Below, piece after piece: positions 36,838-46,200 of a stretch of DNA of 64,000 bases (positions are counted from its first letter, which is position 1; every line of letters begins with the position of its first letter). A model generated the notes under the pieces. It was given only the letters and a program-made list of their open reading frames with translations, made no database searches and was not told where the DNA came from. The position numbers and the translations under genes were made by a program. Source of the stretch: Paenibacillus tianjinensis (lineage in GTDB: Bacteria; Bacillota; Bacilli; Paenibacillales; Paenibacillaceae); the NCBI RefSeq assembly GCF_017086365.1, contig NZ_CP070969.1, positions 310,001-374,000 of the forward strand. The letters are read 5' to 3'.

Positions 36838-38568
36838 ATGCGGAGGCCGTTAACGAAGGATGAGCAGGATTGGGTGGAGCATACACTACAATCCATGAGT
36901 GTGCGGGAGAAGATCGGGCAGACGATGCAGGACCATGCCGGCCGGCTGCCGTTCAAGGCCACAGATGAGAATGAAGTCAGAGCGTATCTGGAGAAATATC
37001 CGGTAGGCAGCTTTTTTATCGGCGGAGAGGTGATCCAGAAGGCTGCGGGCAAAGCGGGGGAATACCGGGAATGGGTAGAGCTGCTGCAGAGGGTCAGCAA
37101 ATTCCCGCTGCTGTTCTCCGGCGATCTGGAATTCGGCGCGGGTTCAGCGGTTAAAAGCCTGACGGCATTCCCGCCGCTGCTTGCGCTCGCTGCAGCCGAT
37201 GATGAAGCGCTGGCTTACGAATACGGCAAATATACGGCGGTCGAGGGCCGGGCGGCCGGGTTCACCTGGGCGCTGGCGCCGGGGACGGATCTGCTGCTGA
37301 ACTGGATGAATCCGGTGATCACAACCCGCTGTCTGGGCGATGAGCCCGGGCGTGCCCAGCGTTTGTCTGCGGCTGTGGTGCGGGGGATGCAGGATTATGG
37401 AATCGCCGCCTGCGCCAAGCATTTTCCGGGGGACGGTGTGGATTACCGGGATCAGCATATCATTACCACAATCAACAGCCTGCCGGAGCAGGAATGGTGG
37501 TCCACCTATGGCAAGGTCTCACAGCATTTGATTGATCAAGGGCTTATGTCGTATATGACGGGGCATATTGCACTTCCTTGGATGGAAGGGGCTGCAGCCC
37601 AGGGCCAGAAGCCGGTCCCGGCAACCGTCTCGCGGCGGATTACTACGGATTTGCTGCGCGGGCGGATGGGCTTTGAAGGCGTGGTGCTTTCCGATGCCCT
37701 GGATATGGGCGGATTCCTGGCCTGGGGAGATTATGAGCAGCGGATGGTGGACTGTCTGAACAGCGGGACAGATGTGCTGCTGTGGCCGGGCGTAAGGTAT
37801 TTTGAAACCATGGAAAAAGCGCTGGCTCAAGGGATGGTAACGATGGAACGGCTGGATGCCAGTGTGCGGCGGATTCTGGCCATGAAGGCAGAGCTAAGCC
37901 TCCAGCATTTGGATGCACAGGGACGCGACCCCCTCGCTGTCCCGCTGGTGGATGATACATTGAAGCCGGAGCAGGACCTGCAGGCAAGAGAGCTGAGCAG
38001 ACAGCTTGCGGAGAAATGTATCACGCTTGTCCGCAACCGGGCAGATATCCTGCCGCTGGATCCGCAGACGACCCGCAGGGTGCTGGTCATCATGCTGAAC
38101 AAAGTGACACAGGGACGGGTCTTTGAACGGATGGGTCTGTTCGTTGATCAGTTACAAGCGAGGGGGCTGCAGGTGGATATTCTTGATGAATTCGAGCCGC
38201 TGAATACGCTGCAGAAATGGGAGCAATCCGGGATCCGCTGGGATGCGGCCTTTGTGCCTTATTTTATGCCGCTGCATGGCATGATGAACTCGGCCCGTCC
38301 GGTGGGCGAAGCGGCCAAAGCTATCTGGGCGCTGCAGCATGCGGAGACGATCCGTCCGATCGGGGTATCTTTTGCGACGCCTTTTCTGCTTCGGGATATG
38401 CCGTTCCTCGACACGCTCGTAAATGCCTATTCGCTGCACGAGGAAACGGTGGAATTCACGGTCAAAGCCCTGTTCGGGGAAGCTCCGTTCCTGGGACATT
38501 CACCTGTTGATGCCGATCCTGAGGAAGATTACCTGAGTCCAAGGAGGGTGCAGCATGTCCCACACTAA
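36838..38568 (+). CDS. Glycoside hydrolase family 3 enzyme
   Basis: A cytosolic GH3 enzyme of 576 residues, probably removing a terminal beta-linked sugar from imported oligosaccharides. The first domain has KHFPGDGVDYRDQH, with the Asp/His pair typical of the NagZ-like branch, and the nucleophile region VVLSDALDMGGF. A second alpha/beta domain begins at about residue 400 (RRVLVIMLNKVTQGRVFERMG). No signal peptide. GGGAGG lies nine bases before the ATG. The substrate could be N-acetylhexosaminides or glucosides and is not decided by the sequence. The stop overlaps the GH105 start by 14 bases, so the two are coupled under P2. Confidence 0.88.
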   Translation: MRRPLTKDEQDWVEHTLQSMSVREKIGQTMQDHAGRLPFKATDENEVRAYLEKYPVGSFFIGGEVIQKAAGKAGEYREWVELLQRVSKFPLLFSGDLEFGAGSAVKSLTAFPPLLALAAADDEALAYEYGKYTAVEGRAAGFTWALAPGTDLLLNWMNPVITTRCLGDEPGRAQRLSAAVVRGMQDYGIAACAKHFPGDGVDYRDQHIITTINSLPEQEWWSTYGKVSQHLIDQGLMSYMTGHIALPWMEGAAAQGQKPVPATVSRRITTDLLRGRMGFEGVVLSDALDMGGFLAWGDYEQRMVDCLNSGTDVLLWPGVRYFETMEKALAQGMVTMERLDASVRRILAMKAELSLQHLDAQGRDPLAVPLVDDTLKPEQDLQARELSRQLAEKCITLVRNRADILPLDPQTTRRVLVIMLNKVTQGRVFERMGLFVDQLQARGLQVDILDEFEPLNTLQKWEQSGIRWDAAFVPYFMPLHGMMNSARPVGEAAKAIWALQHAETIRPIGVSFATPFLLRDMPFLDTLVNAYSLHEETVEFTVKALFGEAPFLGHSPVDADPEEDYLSPRRVQHVPH

Positions 38569-39649
38569 GCTTATGCTCGAGCCTATATTGGAGCGTCTAT
38601 TTGCGTATATGACCGCTGAGCGGCACAGGGGCAACTGGGGAATGGACATCGGCCATTGGGATTGGGTACCGGGTGTGGGTGTAATTTCCATTCTGGATTA
38701 CGGCCTGGCTGCGGGGCAGGACAAGGCCGTCGATTATGTGCTGGAGTGGGTAAAGCGGAACAGGCAGCAGGCCGAAGGCATCAAGGTGATTAATGCCATG
38801 GCGCCTTATGCTGTTTTTCCCGAGCTGTACCGGCGGACGCAGGACAGCTGGTTTCTGGAGAAGGCCGGTGAAATTGCCGGCTGGATGCTGGAGACAGCGC
38901 CTAGAACCCGGGAGGGGGCGCTGGAGCATACTGTCACTGAAGCGGCCAAGTTCCCGGAACAGGTATGGGCGGATACGGTCTACATGGCCGTGCTGTTCCT
39001 GGCGCGGCAGGCCGGGCTGACCGGGGAGCGCAGAATCGCGAAAGCGGCGCTGGAGCAGATGCTGCTGCATCTGCGTTTGCTCCAGGATGAGCAGACAGGG
39101 CTGCTGTTCCACGGCTGGAACTGCCGGGAGGGGAACCATATGTCGGCTGTCCGCTGGGCGCGGGCCAACGCCTGGATTACGCTTGCCGTTCCGCAGATTG
39201 TGGCAGAGATTAAGGGGCTGACCGAGATCCCCCCGGAGCTGTACAGCCGGTATGACAGGCTTGCCGCTGGCCTGCGGTCCTGCCAGGCGGACGACGGATT
39301 ATGGCATACAGTTCTGGACAGGCCGGAATATTATAAGGAAACCTCGGGCAGTGCGGGCATCGCCTGCGGATTCATTCGGGGCGTACAGAACGGCATGCTG
39401 GACCCCTCTTATCTGGCCGGTGCGGAGCAGGCGCTCGGTGCGATTCTTCCGCTCATCACGGATGACGGTGAAGTGAGGGGGGTATCAGCCGGAACTCCGG
39501 TGATGCCTTCGGCTGAGGCCTATAATGAGATTGCTGTCTATCCGGCACTGTACGGGCAGGGGCTGGTAATGCAATTGCTGGCACAGACGCTGAGCCGGAA
39601 GTCTAACGGACAGCCGAATGTGACCACGGTCAGAAAGGCGGGGAAATAA
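38555..39649 (+). CDS. Glycoside hydrolase family 88/105 enzyme (unsaturated uronyl hydrolase, YteR-like)
   Basis: A cytosolic alpha/alpha-barrel enzyme of 364 residues. The family removes the unsaturated uronic acid left at the end of oligosaccharides by polysaccharide lyases. WADTVYMAVLFLAR holds the catalytic aspartate region of YteR-like enzymes. LLFHGWNC, WARANAWITLAVP and the C-terminal SAEAYNEIAVYPALYGQGLVM are further family marks. AAGGAGGG lies six bases before the start. Its presence implies that a lyase product, from pectin (rhamnogalacturonan) or another uronic polymer, is the imported substrate. No canonical lyase gene was recognised in the window, which makes the next gene of interest. 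Confidence 0.88.
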   Translation: MSHTKLMLEPILERLFAYMTAERHRGNWGMDIGHWDWVPGVGVISILDYGLAAGQDKAVDYVLEWVKRNRQQAEGIKVINAMAPYAVFPELYRRTQDSWFLEKAGEIAGWMLETAPRTREGALEHTVTEAAKFPEQVWADTVYMAVLFLARQAGLTGERRIAKAALEQMLLHLRLLQDEQTGLLFHGWNCREGNHMSAVRWARANAWITLAVPQIVAEIKGLTEIPPELYSRYDRLAAGLRSCQADDGLWHTVLDRPEYYKETSGSAGIACGFIRGVQNGMLDPSYLAGAEQALGAILPLITDDGEVRGVSAGTPVMPSAEAYNEIAVYPALYGQGLVMQLLAQTLSRKSNGQPNVTTVRKAGK

Positions 39650-39651
39650 GC

Positions 39652-41379
39652 GTGAATAATGCGGCAGGTTATACCCGAGAAGATATTGACCAGCGCAAAA
39701 TGCTGATCCGCAAAATGCGGGGGCTGGAGGCCCGCTATCATCCGGAGCTTGCCATGCTGCGCTCGCCGTTCAGCAGCCCGGGGTACCATACCACCCTGAA
39801 GCAGGCCGAATTTATCCATTCCACGCGGGATTCATTGTCCTATGCACTGGGGCTGCTCGATACAGAGCTCGCCGAATGGGAGCAGCGGGCCTTCGGTATC
39901 ATAGCACAGGTGATTTCCCTGCAGGATACGGACCGGAGCCACGCCACCTTTGGCATCTGGTCCTGGTTCTATGAAGAGCCGCTTGCTATGATGGCACCGC
40001 CGGACTGGAACTGGGCCGATTTTTGCGGCAGCCGGCTGATTCAGGCTCTGGCGCGTCACGGGCACCGTTTTCCGCAGGAGCTGCGCGAGGCAACGATCCG
40101 TTCGGTGGACTATGCCTGTGAGGCAATTATCAAGCGGAATGTTGGTCCCGATTATACTAATATCGCTATTCTGGGGGCTTTTGTCACCAGAATTGCCGGT
40201 GAGCGGCTCGGCCGGGAGGACTATGCAGTCTATGGGCTGGAACGCTTGAAAAAGCTCTGTGCATATACCATGGAGCGCGGGGCCTTTCAGGAGTTCAACA
40301 GTCCCGTTTATACCTATATCGCCATTCTGGAGCTATCGAAGCTGCGGAGCGAGTCTGCGGACAGTACCGTGAAGGAGCTGTGCAATGAGCTGATTGAGCT
40401 GACCTGGAAAACGGTAGCCGGATATTATCATCCCGCGACTGCGCAGTGGTCAGGCCCGCACTCCCGCTCCTACCAGACACTGCTGACTGAGCAGAGCAAG
40501 GCGTTTCTGCAAATGGCGACCAGGGGGGAAGTGATGTTTTTTCCATGGGATGAGCTTCCTTATGAGGAGGAATGGTACGGCAGCGGGTTTTATTGCCCGC
40601 CCGCTTATCTGGAATGCTTCAAAATACCATCAACCAAAGAGGTGAGACAGCTCTATGAGGGGAATGCCGATGACGGCAGCGGCAAATGGGCGGTTACTTT
40701 TATGACGCCGCAATTCAGCATGGGTTCATTTACGAACAGTGATTTATGGAATCAGAGGCGGCCGCTGCTGGCCTATGTGAATAATAATGGTGCTCCGGCT
40801 TATATCCGGCTGCGCTGCCTGCATGATGGCTATGATTATTGCTCTGCCCGGATTAAAACCAAACAGGATCAGGGGGATTTGCTGTTCGGAATTGATTTTG
40901 TGACCGATGGCGGGGACACCCATCCTAATCTGGACCGGATTAGCGGGGCAATCCATGCTGCGGATTTCCGGCTGCGGCTGGAGATTGGCGGTCATACCGG
41001 CGGCATCACTGCAGAGCTCACGGAAGAGGGAGCCGAACTTAGGATCGGGGAGTCCGTCTTCTGTCTGACGACATGGTTTGCGGTATTCACCGGACAGCCG
41101 GATTCCGGGCGGAGCTTGAGCTGGCAGCTGGACCAGACTGCGGACAGCCTCAATCTGGATCTGGTTCTGTATTCCGGCCCGCGCTGCAGCATTGATTTCA
41201 CCAGCCTGCGGCAGGCGGCATTTGTGTTCTCGCTCGCTGCCTTGGAGGCTGGGGACAGCGAAGGCCCGCGGGTGGAGGTAACCGATGAAGGTATACTTCG
41301 GGTGTGTGACAGCAATGAATCCGGCGAAGCCTTCTCGCTGCGGCTGCGTCCCGGTCCGGCAGCGGACAGCATGCTCTGA
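39652..41379 (+). CDS. Unrecognised 575-residue protein of the uronic-sugar locus (possible alpha/alpha-toroid enzyme)
   Basis: Starts at GTG 39652, two bases after the GH105 stop, with GGCGGGG eight bases upstream. No signal peptide, so it is intracellular. I do not recognise the family. The first 330 residues are helix-rich and contain repeated helical pairs (NVGPDYTNIAILGAF, GAFQEFNSPVYTYIAILEL, SGPHSRSYQTLL), as in alpha/alpha-toroid hydrolases and lyases. The last 200 residues are beta-rich, as in the sandwich domain of heparinase-type lyases. Asn/Tyr/His/Arg clusters in GPHSRSY and NSPVYTY could form an active site. Operon position beside GH3 and GH105 implies a role in degrading the same oligosaccharide. 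It is a candidate for an undescribed lyase or hydrolase family. Confidence 0.7.
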   Translation: MNNAAGYTREDIDQRKMLIRKMRGLEARYHPELAMLRSPFSSPGYHTTLKQAEFIHSTRDSLSYALGLLDTELAEWEQRAFGIIAQVISLQDTDRSHATFGIWSWFYEEPLAMMAPPDWNWADFCGSRLIQALARHGHRFPQELREATIRSVDYACEAIIKRNVGPDYTNIAILGAFVTRIAGERLGREDYAVYGLERLKKLCAYTMERGAFQEFNSPVYTYIAILELSKLRSESADSTVKELCNELIELTWKTVAGYYHPATAQWSGPHSRSYQTLLTEQSKAFLQMATRGEVMFFPWDELPYEEEWYGSGFYCPPAYLECFKIPSTKEVRQLYEGNADDGSGKWAVTFMTPQFSMGSFTNSDLWNQRRPLLAYVNNNGAPAYIRLRCLHDGYDYCSARIKTKQDQGDLLFGIDFVTDGGDTHPNLDRISGAIHAADFRLRLEIGGHTGGITAELTEEGAELRIGESVFCLTTWFAVFTGQPDSGRSLSWQLDQTADSLNLDLVLYSGPRCSIDFTSLRQAAFVFSLAALEAGDSEGPRVEVTDEGILRVCDSNESGEAFSLRLRPGPAADSML

Positions 41380-41386
41380 ACATAGC

Positions 41387-41434
41387 AAAGGAGCTGTGTC
41401 CCAAGGTTCAACCCTTGGAGCACAGCTCCTTTTA
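41387..41434 (+). terminator. Intrinsic terminator after the intracellular hydrolase operon
   Basis: An outer stem AAAGGAGCTGTG / CACAGCTCCTTT (41387-41398 and 41421-41432) encloses an inner CCAAGG/CCTTGG stem, followed by TTTT. It may also act for hflX on the other strand. Confidence 0.88.
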
Positions 41435-41445
41435 ATATAAACCTG

Positions 41446-42720
41446 TTAGCGCGAAAGCTCTATGAAATCGCCACGAAACCGCTCATAGTCGGCAGCTCTG
41501 CATTCCAGCAGGAGCTTTGTTCCCTGCTCTTCATAGCTGACCTCCTGGACATGGGCATGTTCATTGAAATACGAAACGATGCTCCCGTGGTCATACGGGA
41601 TCAGAATTTCACACTGAATGTAGTCATTAAAGACGTGCCTGCGGATCAGTCCGGTAAGCTCGGCGATTCCGCTGCCCTGTCTGGCGGAGAGGGTGACGGA
41701 GTCTCCTTCCACAACAGGATAAGGCCGGCCGGTCAGATCGGCTTTATTGTAGGCGTACACCGTGGGAATGCCCTCTGCGCCCAGCGCTTTGAGCGTCTCG
41801 GCCGTTACCTCCATATGCTGTTCATGCTGCGGATCGGAAGCGTCGACGACATGGACCAGCAGATCGGCTTCGGTTACTTCCTCCAGCGTAGAACGGAAAG
41901 CCTTAACCAGATGATGAGGCAGCTGGCTGACGAAGCCTACCGTATCGGTTAGCAGGAAGGTTTTGTGATCCGGCAGCTTAATGCTGCGGACCGACGTCTC
42001 TAGGGTGGCGAACAGCATATCCTTGGCAAGTACCTGCTTGCCCGAGCCGGGATGATATTCCTCTACCATGGCATTCAATAAGCTGGACTTGCCGGCATTG
42101 GTATATCCGACCAGACAGACCACCGGGACTTCATTTTTTTGCCGCTGCCTGCGCTGGATCTGGCGCCGTTCAACCTGGGTCTGAAGTTCAGCCTGCAGTG
42201 CGGTAATCCGTTCCTCGATTCTTCTGCGGTCCAGCTCCAGCTTCGTTTCACCGGTCCCTCTGTTATTCAGGCCTGATCCGCCGCCCTGCCGGCCGAGCGA
42301 TTCGCGCATGCCGGTCAGGCGGGGAAGCATATACTGCAGCTGGGCGACTTCGACCTGCAGCTGGGCTTCCCTGGTTTTGGCCCGCTCCGCAAAAATATTC
42401 AGAATCAAAATCGTCCGGTCAATAACCTGACGGTCCAGGGCCGACTCCAGATTGCGGATCTGCGAAGGCGTCAGCTCATCATTGAAGATAATGACTGTAT
42501 CCTCATCCTCCGGCATTGCGGCCAGCTCCTGAATTTTGCCTGTGCCCAGATAGTGGGAGGGATTCACCCGGCTGGCTTTCTGGCTTAGCTCGCCGACAAC
42601 CCTGATATTGCAGGCGGCAGCCAGATTACGCAGCTCCTCCATCGAATATGCGAAATCCGTCTCATTTTGCTTTTGCAGTTGAACACCCACGATTATGGCC
42701 TGTTGCTGTATGGTTTCCAT
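41446..42720 (-). CDS. hflX: HflX-family ribosome-splitting GTPase, probable antibiotic-inducible HflXr type
   Basis: A 424-residue cytosolic GTPase that binds and splits stalled 70S ribosomes. The N-terminal HflX domain (about 1-190) contains NPSHYLGTGKIQELA and the glycine-rich RQGGGSGLNNRGTGETKLE. A coiled linker follows. The G domain has G1 GYTNAGKSS (about residues 205-215), G2/G3 around TLETSVRSI and DTVGFVSQLP, and G4 NKAD. CAGGAGGT lies nine bases before the ATG. The leader (42721-43215) has its own promoter, a 14-codon frame, alternative RNA structures and an intrinsic terminator. In Listeria such a leader drives hflXr, which gives resistance to lincomycin and erythromycin. Whether this copy or another is the housekeeping one cannot be seen. 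Confidence 0.95.
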   Translation of the reverse strand: METIQQQAIIVGVQLQKQNETDFAYSMEELRNLAAACNIRVVGELSQKASRVNPSHYLGTGKIQELAAMPEDEDTVIIFNDELTPSQIRNLESALDRQVIDRTILILNIFAERAKTREAQLQVEVAQLQYMLPRLTGMRESLGRQGGGSGLNNRGTGETKLELDRRRIEERITALQAELQTQVERRQIQRRQRQKNEVPVVCLVGYTNAGKSSLLNAMVEEYHPGSGKQVLAKDMLFATLETSVRSIKLPDHKTFLLTDTVGFVSQLPHHLVKAFRSTLEEVTEADLLVHVVDASDPQHEQHMEVTAETLKALGAEGIPTVYAYNKADLTGRPYPVVEGDSVTLSARQGSGIAELTGLIRRHVFNDYIQCEILIPYDHGSIVSYFNEHAHVQEVSYEEQGTKLLLECRAADYERFRGDFIELSR

Positions 42721-42807
42721 CTATTCATCAACCTCCTGAAATTTTGTGACTGAGTAAGCGGTAAGTGGTAGGGTGCGGACTAAGCGTACTAAGGGGCTAA
42801 GAGGACA

Positions 42808-42840
42808 TGAAAAAGCACAGGCGGTAATCTGCCTGTGCTT
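42808..42840 (-). terminator. Attenuator terminator in the hflX leader
   Basis: On the minus strand, AAGCACAGGC pairs with GCCTGTGCTT (plus arms 42813-42822 and 42831-42840), followed by TTTTTC. It stands 87 bases before the hflX start and inside its transcript, so it must be read through for hflX to be made. Confidence 0.88.
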
Positions 42841-43103
42841 GAATTAGAGGAAATAGAATAGGCCGGGAAGGCCATGCATTGGCATGCACGGCATCAACCA
42901 GCTGGCGCACCCCACAGCGAAAATGAACGAAAGAACCGGCACCGGCAGAGGGAAGTAGGAAGCCTATTCCACGCTGCCCGGTTAAGGTGATCAATTTCTA
43001 TGGAAATGCGATTTCTAAAGGCGAAGGCGGCACATGATTCCCTGTCCGCCCGGTCAAACTGCGGGCTGCCTTTAAAAATGGATAGACCTATCCTGAGTCC
43101 TCT

Positions 43104-43155
43104 GCACATGGGCAGAACTTTAGCGCTATTCATATCTGAATTAGCCGCGCAAAGT
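43104..43155 (-). promoter_or_regulatory. Switching elements of the hflX leader (hairpin 1 and antiterminator)
   Basis: Two mutually linked elements are seen on the minus strand. The last leader-peptide codons, ACTTTGCGC (43155-43147), pair with GCGCTAAAGT (43126-43117) with one bulged base. Directly next to it, CTGCC-CA-TGTGC (43115-43104) is complementary to GCACAGGCAG, the 5' arm of the leader terminator plus two bases. A ribosome stalled on the leader frame would open hairpin 1 and could free the second element to block the terminator. The pairing was found by eye. The rest of the leader, 42841-43103, shows no gene. Confidence 0.6.
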
Positions 43156-43185
43156 ACGAATCCGGATAAAATCTATCACATTCAT
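43141..43185 (-). CDS. hflX leader peptide of 14 residues with an R-I-R motif
   Basis: ATG at 43185 with GGAGGG six bases upstream, then MNVIDFIRIRTLRG and TAA. The size (14 residues) equals that reported for the Listeria hflXr leader peptide, whose RLR motif belongs to the macrolide-stalling class of R/K-x-R/K motifs. Here the equivalent is R-I-R at residues 8-10, and a further Arg lies at residue 13. The frame starts about 25 bases after the expected transcript start. Its role would be sensing of macrolide- or lincosamide-bound ribosomes, an inference from the layout. Confidence 0.75.
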   Translation of the reverse strand: MNVIDFIRIRTLRG

Positions 43186-43216
43186 TTGCAACCCTCCGTT
43201 CCTAAAAGTTGAGTCC

Positions 43217-43245
43217 ATCTTAGCATATCCATTATTTTCTGGCAA
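43217..43245 (-). promoter_or_regulatory. Promoter of the hflX leader
   Basis: On the minus strand, TTGCCA (43245-43240), 17 bases, and TAAGAT (43222-43217) preceded by TGC, an extended -10. It lies immediately after the SNF2 gene stop at 43247, so hflX has its own transcript. Confidence 0.7.
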
Positions 43246-43246
43246 A

Positions 43247-46200
43247 TCAGCTTACCCACTCCCGCCGCAGGGTGAACAGATCCTTCAGCGCATCCGTGGA
43301 CAGCTCGGTAATCCAGTTCTCGGAGCCGGAGATGACATCATCGCTGAGCTGCTGCTTGCTCTCCAGCATCTCGTCAATGCGTTCCTCCAGGGTTCCAAGC
43401 GAGATGAATTTATGCACCTGCACATCCTTGGTCTGGCCCATCCGGTAGGCGCGGTCCGTGGCTTGATTCTCCACAGCCGGATTCCACCAGCGGTCGAAAT
43501 GGAAGACATGGTTGGCTGCGGTCAGATTGAGGCCGACTCCGCCCGCTTTCAGTGAGAGGATGAATACATTCGGCTGACCGGCTGACCCTGGAGACCCGTC
43601 CGGAGGTGAAGGGGCCTGGAACTGCTCAATCATGCGGTCACGGGCTTGCTTGGAGGTGCTGCCGTTCAGATATAGCACAGGTTCCTTCAGCTCCTGCTGG
43701 AGCACGGACTGGAGCATCTGGCCCATGCCGACATACTGGGTGAAGATCAGGCAGCGTTCGTTCTCTTCGCGCAGCTCCCGCACCATCGCCAGCAGCCGTT
43801 CCAGCTTCGCGGAACGCTCAATCAGGGAGGCGGTGCCCGCCCCGCCTTCCGCGGCCGGATCTGGAAGGGCCTCTTTCGTCAGCAGTACAGGATGATCACA
43901 GAGCTGCTTAAGGCTGGTTAACGCAGCGAGAATGGCACCTTTACGTTCAATACCTTCCAGCTTGTTCATCTTCTCCAGCAGTCCGGTTACATGCTGGTCA
44001 TAGAGGGCAGCCTGCTCAGCGGTCAGATTGACATAGGTCTTCATTTCATTCTTATCGGGAAGATCCAGCTGAATATTGGGATCTTTCTTTTTGCGGCGCA
44101 GCATGAAGGGCTTCACGACCCGCTGCAGATCCGCTGTCCGCTCGGGATTCCGTTCTTTCTCTATCGCGTTTGCGAACCGGTCCTGGAAGGACTTGGCGCT
44201 GCCCAGGTAGCCCGGTGTAATAAAATCATAGATCGACCACAGCTCCGACAGCCGGTTCTCAATCGGCGTTCCCGTCAGGGCAATCCGGTGCAGGGCCGGG
44301 AAGCTGCGTACCGCTGCAGACTGCTTCGTCCCGGCGTTTTTGATGTTCTGCGCTTCATCGAGACATACAGCAGCCCAGGTGAACTGCTGCAGCAGCTCCT
44401 GGTCAAGCGATGCCGTGGCGTAGGAGGTCAAGACTACATCGGCCTGCGAAGCTGCACCGTAGAAATACCCGGCATTCAGCCGCCTGCTGCCATAGTGCAG
44501 CATGACGTTCAGAGACGGGGCGAAGCGCTGCAGCTCCTTCTGCCAGTTGCCGAGTACGGAGGTCGGGCAGATAATCAGTGCAGGCCAGCCCGGAGGATCG
44601 GTCTGCGGCAGGTTCACCGCCGGATCCGCACCCAGCTCTTTCAGATGCAGCAGATAGGAGATCAGCTGCACGGTCTTGCCAAGGCCCATGTCGTCGGCCA
44701 GGACAGCCCCGAGGCCGAAGCGCCGGAGAAAGGCCAGCCAGGCAAAGCCTTCATGCTGATAGCTGCGGAGCTCGGCGTGCAGTCCGGCCGGCACCTCCGG
44801 CTTCGGCCATTGGGCACGCTGGCCAAGCTGGCCGATCAGGTGGACCAGATGCTCGTTCAGCTCCACCTCCAGCCGGACGCGGGCCGCCTGCTCCTCAGCC
44901 TGTTCTGCTGCGGCTTCCCCGCTTAATTCTTCTTCGCCGCTGCCTAGCAGATGCAGCTGCAATACGTCCTGGAAGGACAAGCCGCGCGACTTGTCCATCC
45001 CGGCCATGGCCCGCTGGATCTGGGCCAGCAGGGCGGGGTCAAGCGGAATCCACTTGCCCCGGAACTGTACGAGCCGTTCGCCCCGGGCGACCAGCTCGGC
45101 GAACTCCGCCTCTGAGAGGTCGGCGTCGCCGATCGAGATGCGCCAGTCGAAATCGACCAGCGCATCCAGCCCGAACAGCGACTTGCCGCCGCTGCGGCTG
45201 CCCTCGCCGGAGCTGATCTTGGCGCGCAGGCGCGGTTTCCGGCGGCTGGCGGCCTCCCACCACGCCGGCAGCAGCACCTGCCAGCCGGCTTCCAGCAGCA
45301 GCCGGCTGTCCTGCGTCAGGAACCGCCACGCGAGCGCGTCGCTGAGCGGTTCCCCGAGCACATCGTCCCCGTGGCCGATGTGCCCGCCGGGCAGGCTCTC
45401 GCGCAGCCGCGAGAGCCACCCGGCCGCCCGCTCGCGGACGTGGGCCGTCCACGATGCGGGCCACTGGCCGTGCGGCTCGCCGTCCCCGGTGAGCCGCAGC
45501 GGCACAAGCGCGGATTCATCGCGCTTGTCCTGCAGGAGCAGCCGGAGCCGCCAGTAGGACGTGTCCGCGTCCGGCTCCAGCAGCTGCAGCGCCGGCCGGA
45601 ACGGCGCGGTGTCGGCTTTCCAGCCGATGGACATCAGCCAGCTCTCGGCATCGACTCCGAGAGCTGATGCTCCGCTGCTGCTGAACAGCAGCGGGAATTC
45701 GCTGCGCAGGTCGCCGGCTTCGGCTTCCGTGCCGTAGTAGCGCTGGAACACCGCCGCTGAGAAGGCGGCGCTGAGCCCCTCGGCCAGTCCGCGCCGTTCA
45801 GCCAGCCCGCGCAGCGCGGCTGTAAGCTTGCCGTTCCCTTCGGCCAGCTGCCGGAGGGCCTTGTCGTCCCAGTTCCACTGGAGCTGGCCTTCGCGGTAAG
45901 CGGCGAAGCTGGGTACATACTGCTTCTCTGCCAGCAGCATGGAGACAGCCGGGGCCAGCTCGGTCAGCAGGGCGGCATCGCCCTGCCAGCTCCAGCCCAC
46001 ATGCCGGAGCAGCCGGAGATCCGCGAAGAACGGGACCACCTGCTCGGCAGGCAGAACTACCAGCTCCACGCCATCCGCGTTTTGCAGGGTCAGCTCCGTT
46101 CCATAAAAAGACGCTTCATGCCAGGCAAACAGCTTCTGCTTCAGCTGAACACCGGGAACGTAGTCGTCCCTGTCGTCGACGGCGTAAATCAGGGCATCTC

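Noticed and set aside
42797..43133. Minus-strand open frames inside the hflX leader
   Set aside because: No ribosome site, no recognisable protein, and they cross the leader terminator or the switching elements.
43000..43212. 70-codon open frame on the plus strand in the hflX leader region
   Set aside because: It has no ribosome site and lies antisense to the promoter, leader peptide and hairpins of hflX.
44578..45667. Plus-strand open frames of up to about 210 codons opposite the SNF2 gene
   Set aside because: High GC opens several frames there; the SNF2 frame has clear helicase motifs and the others have none.
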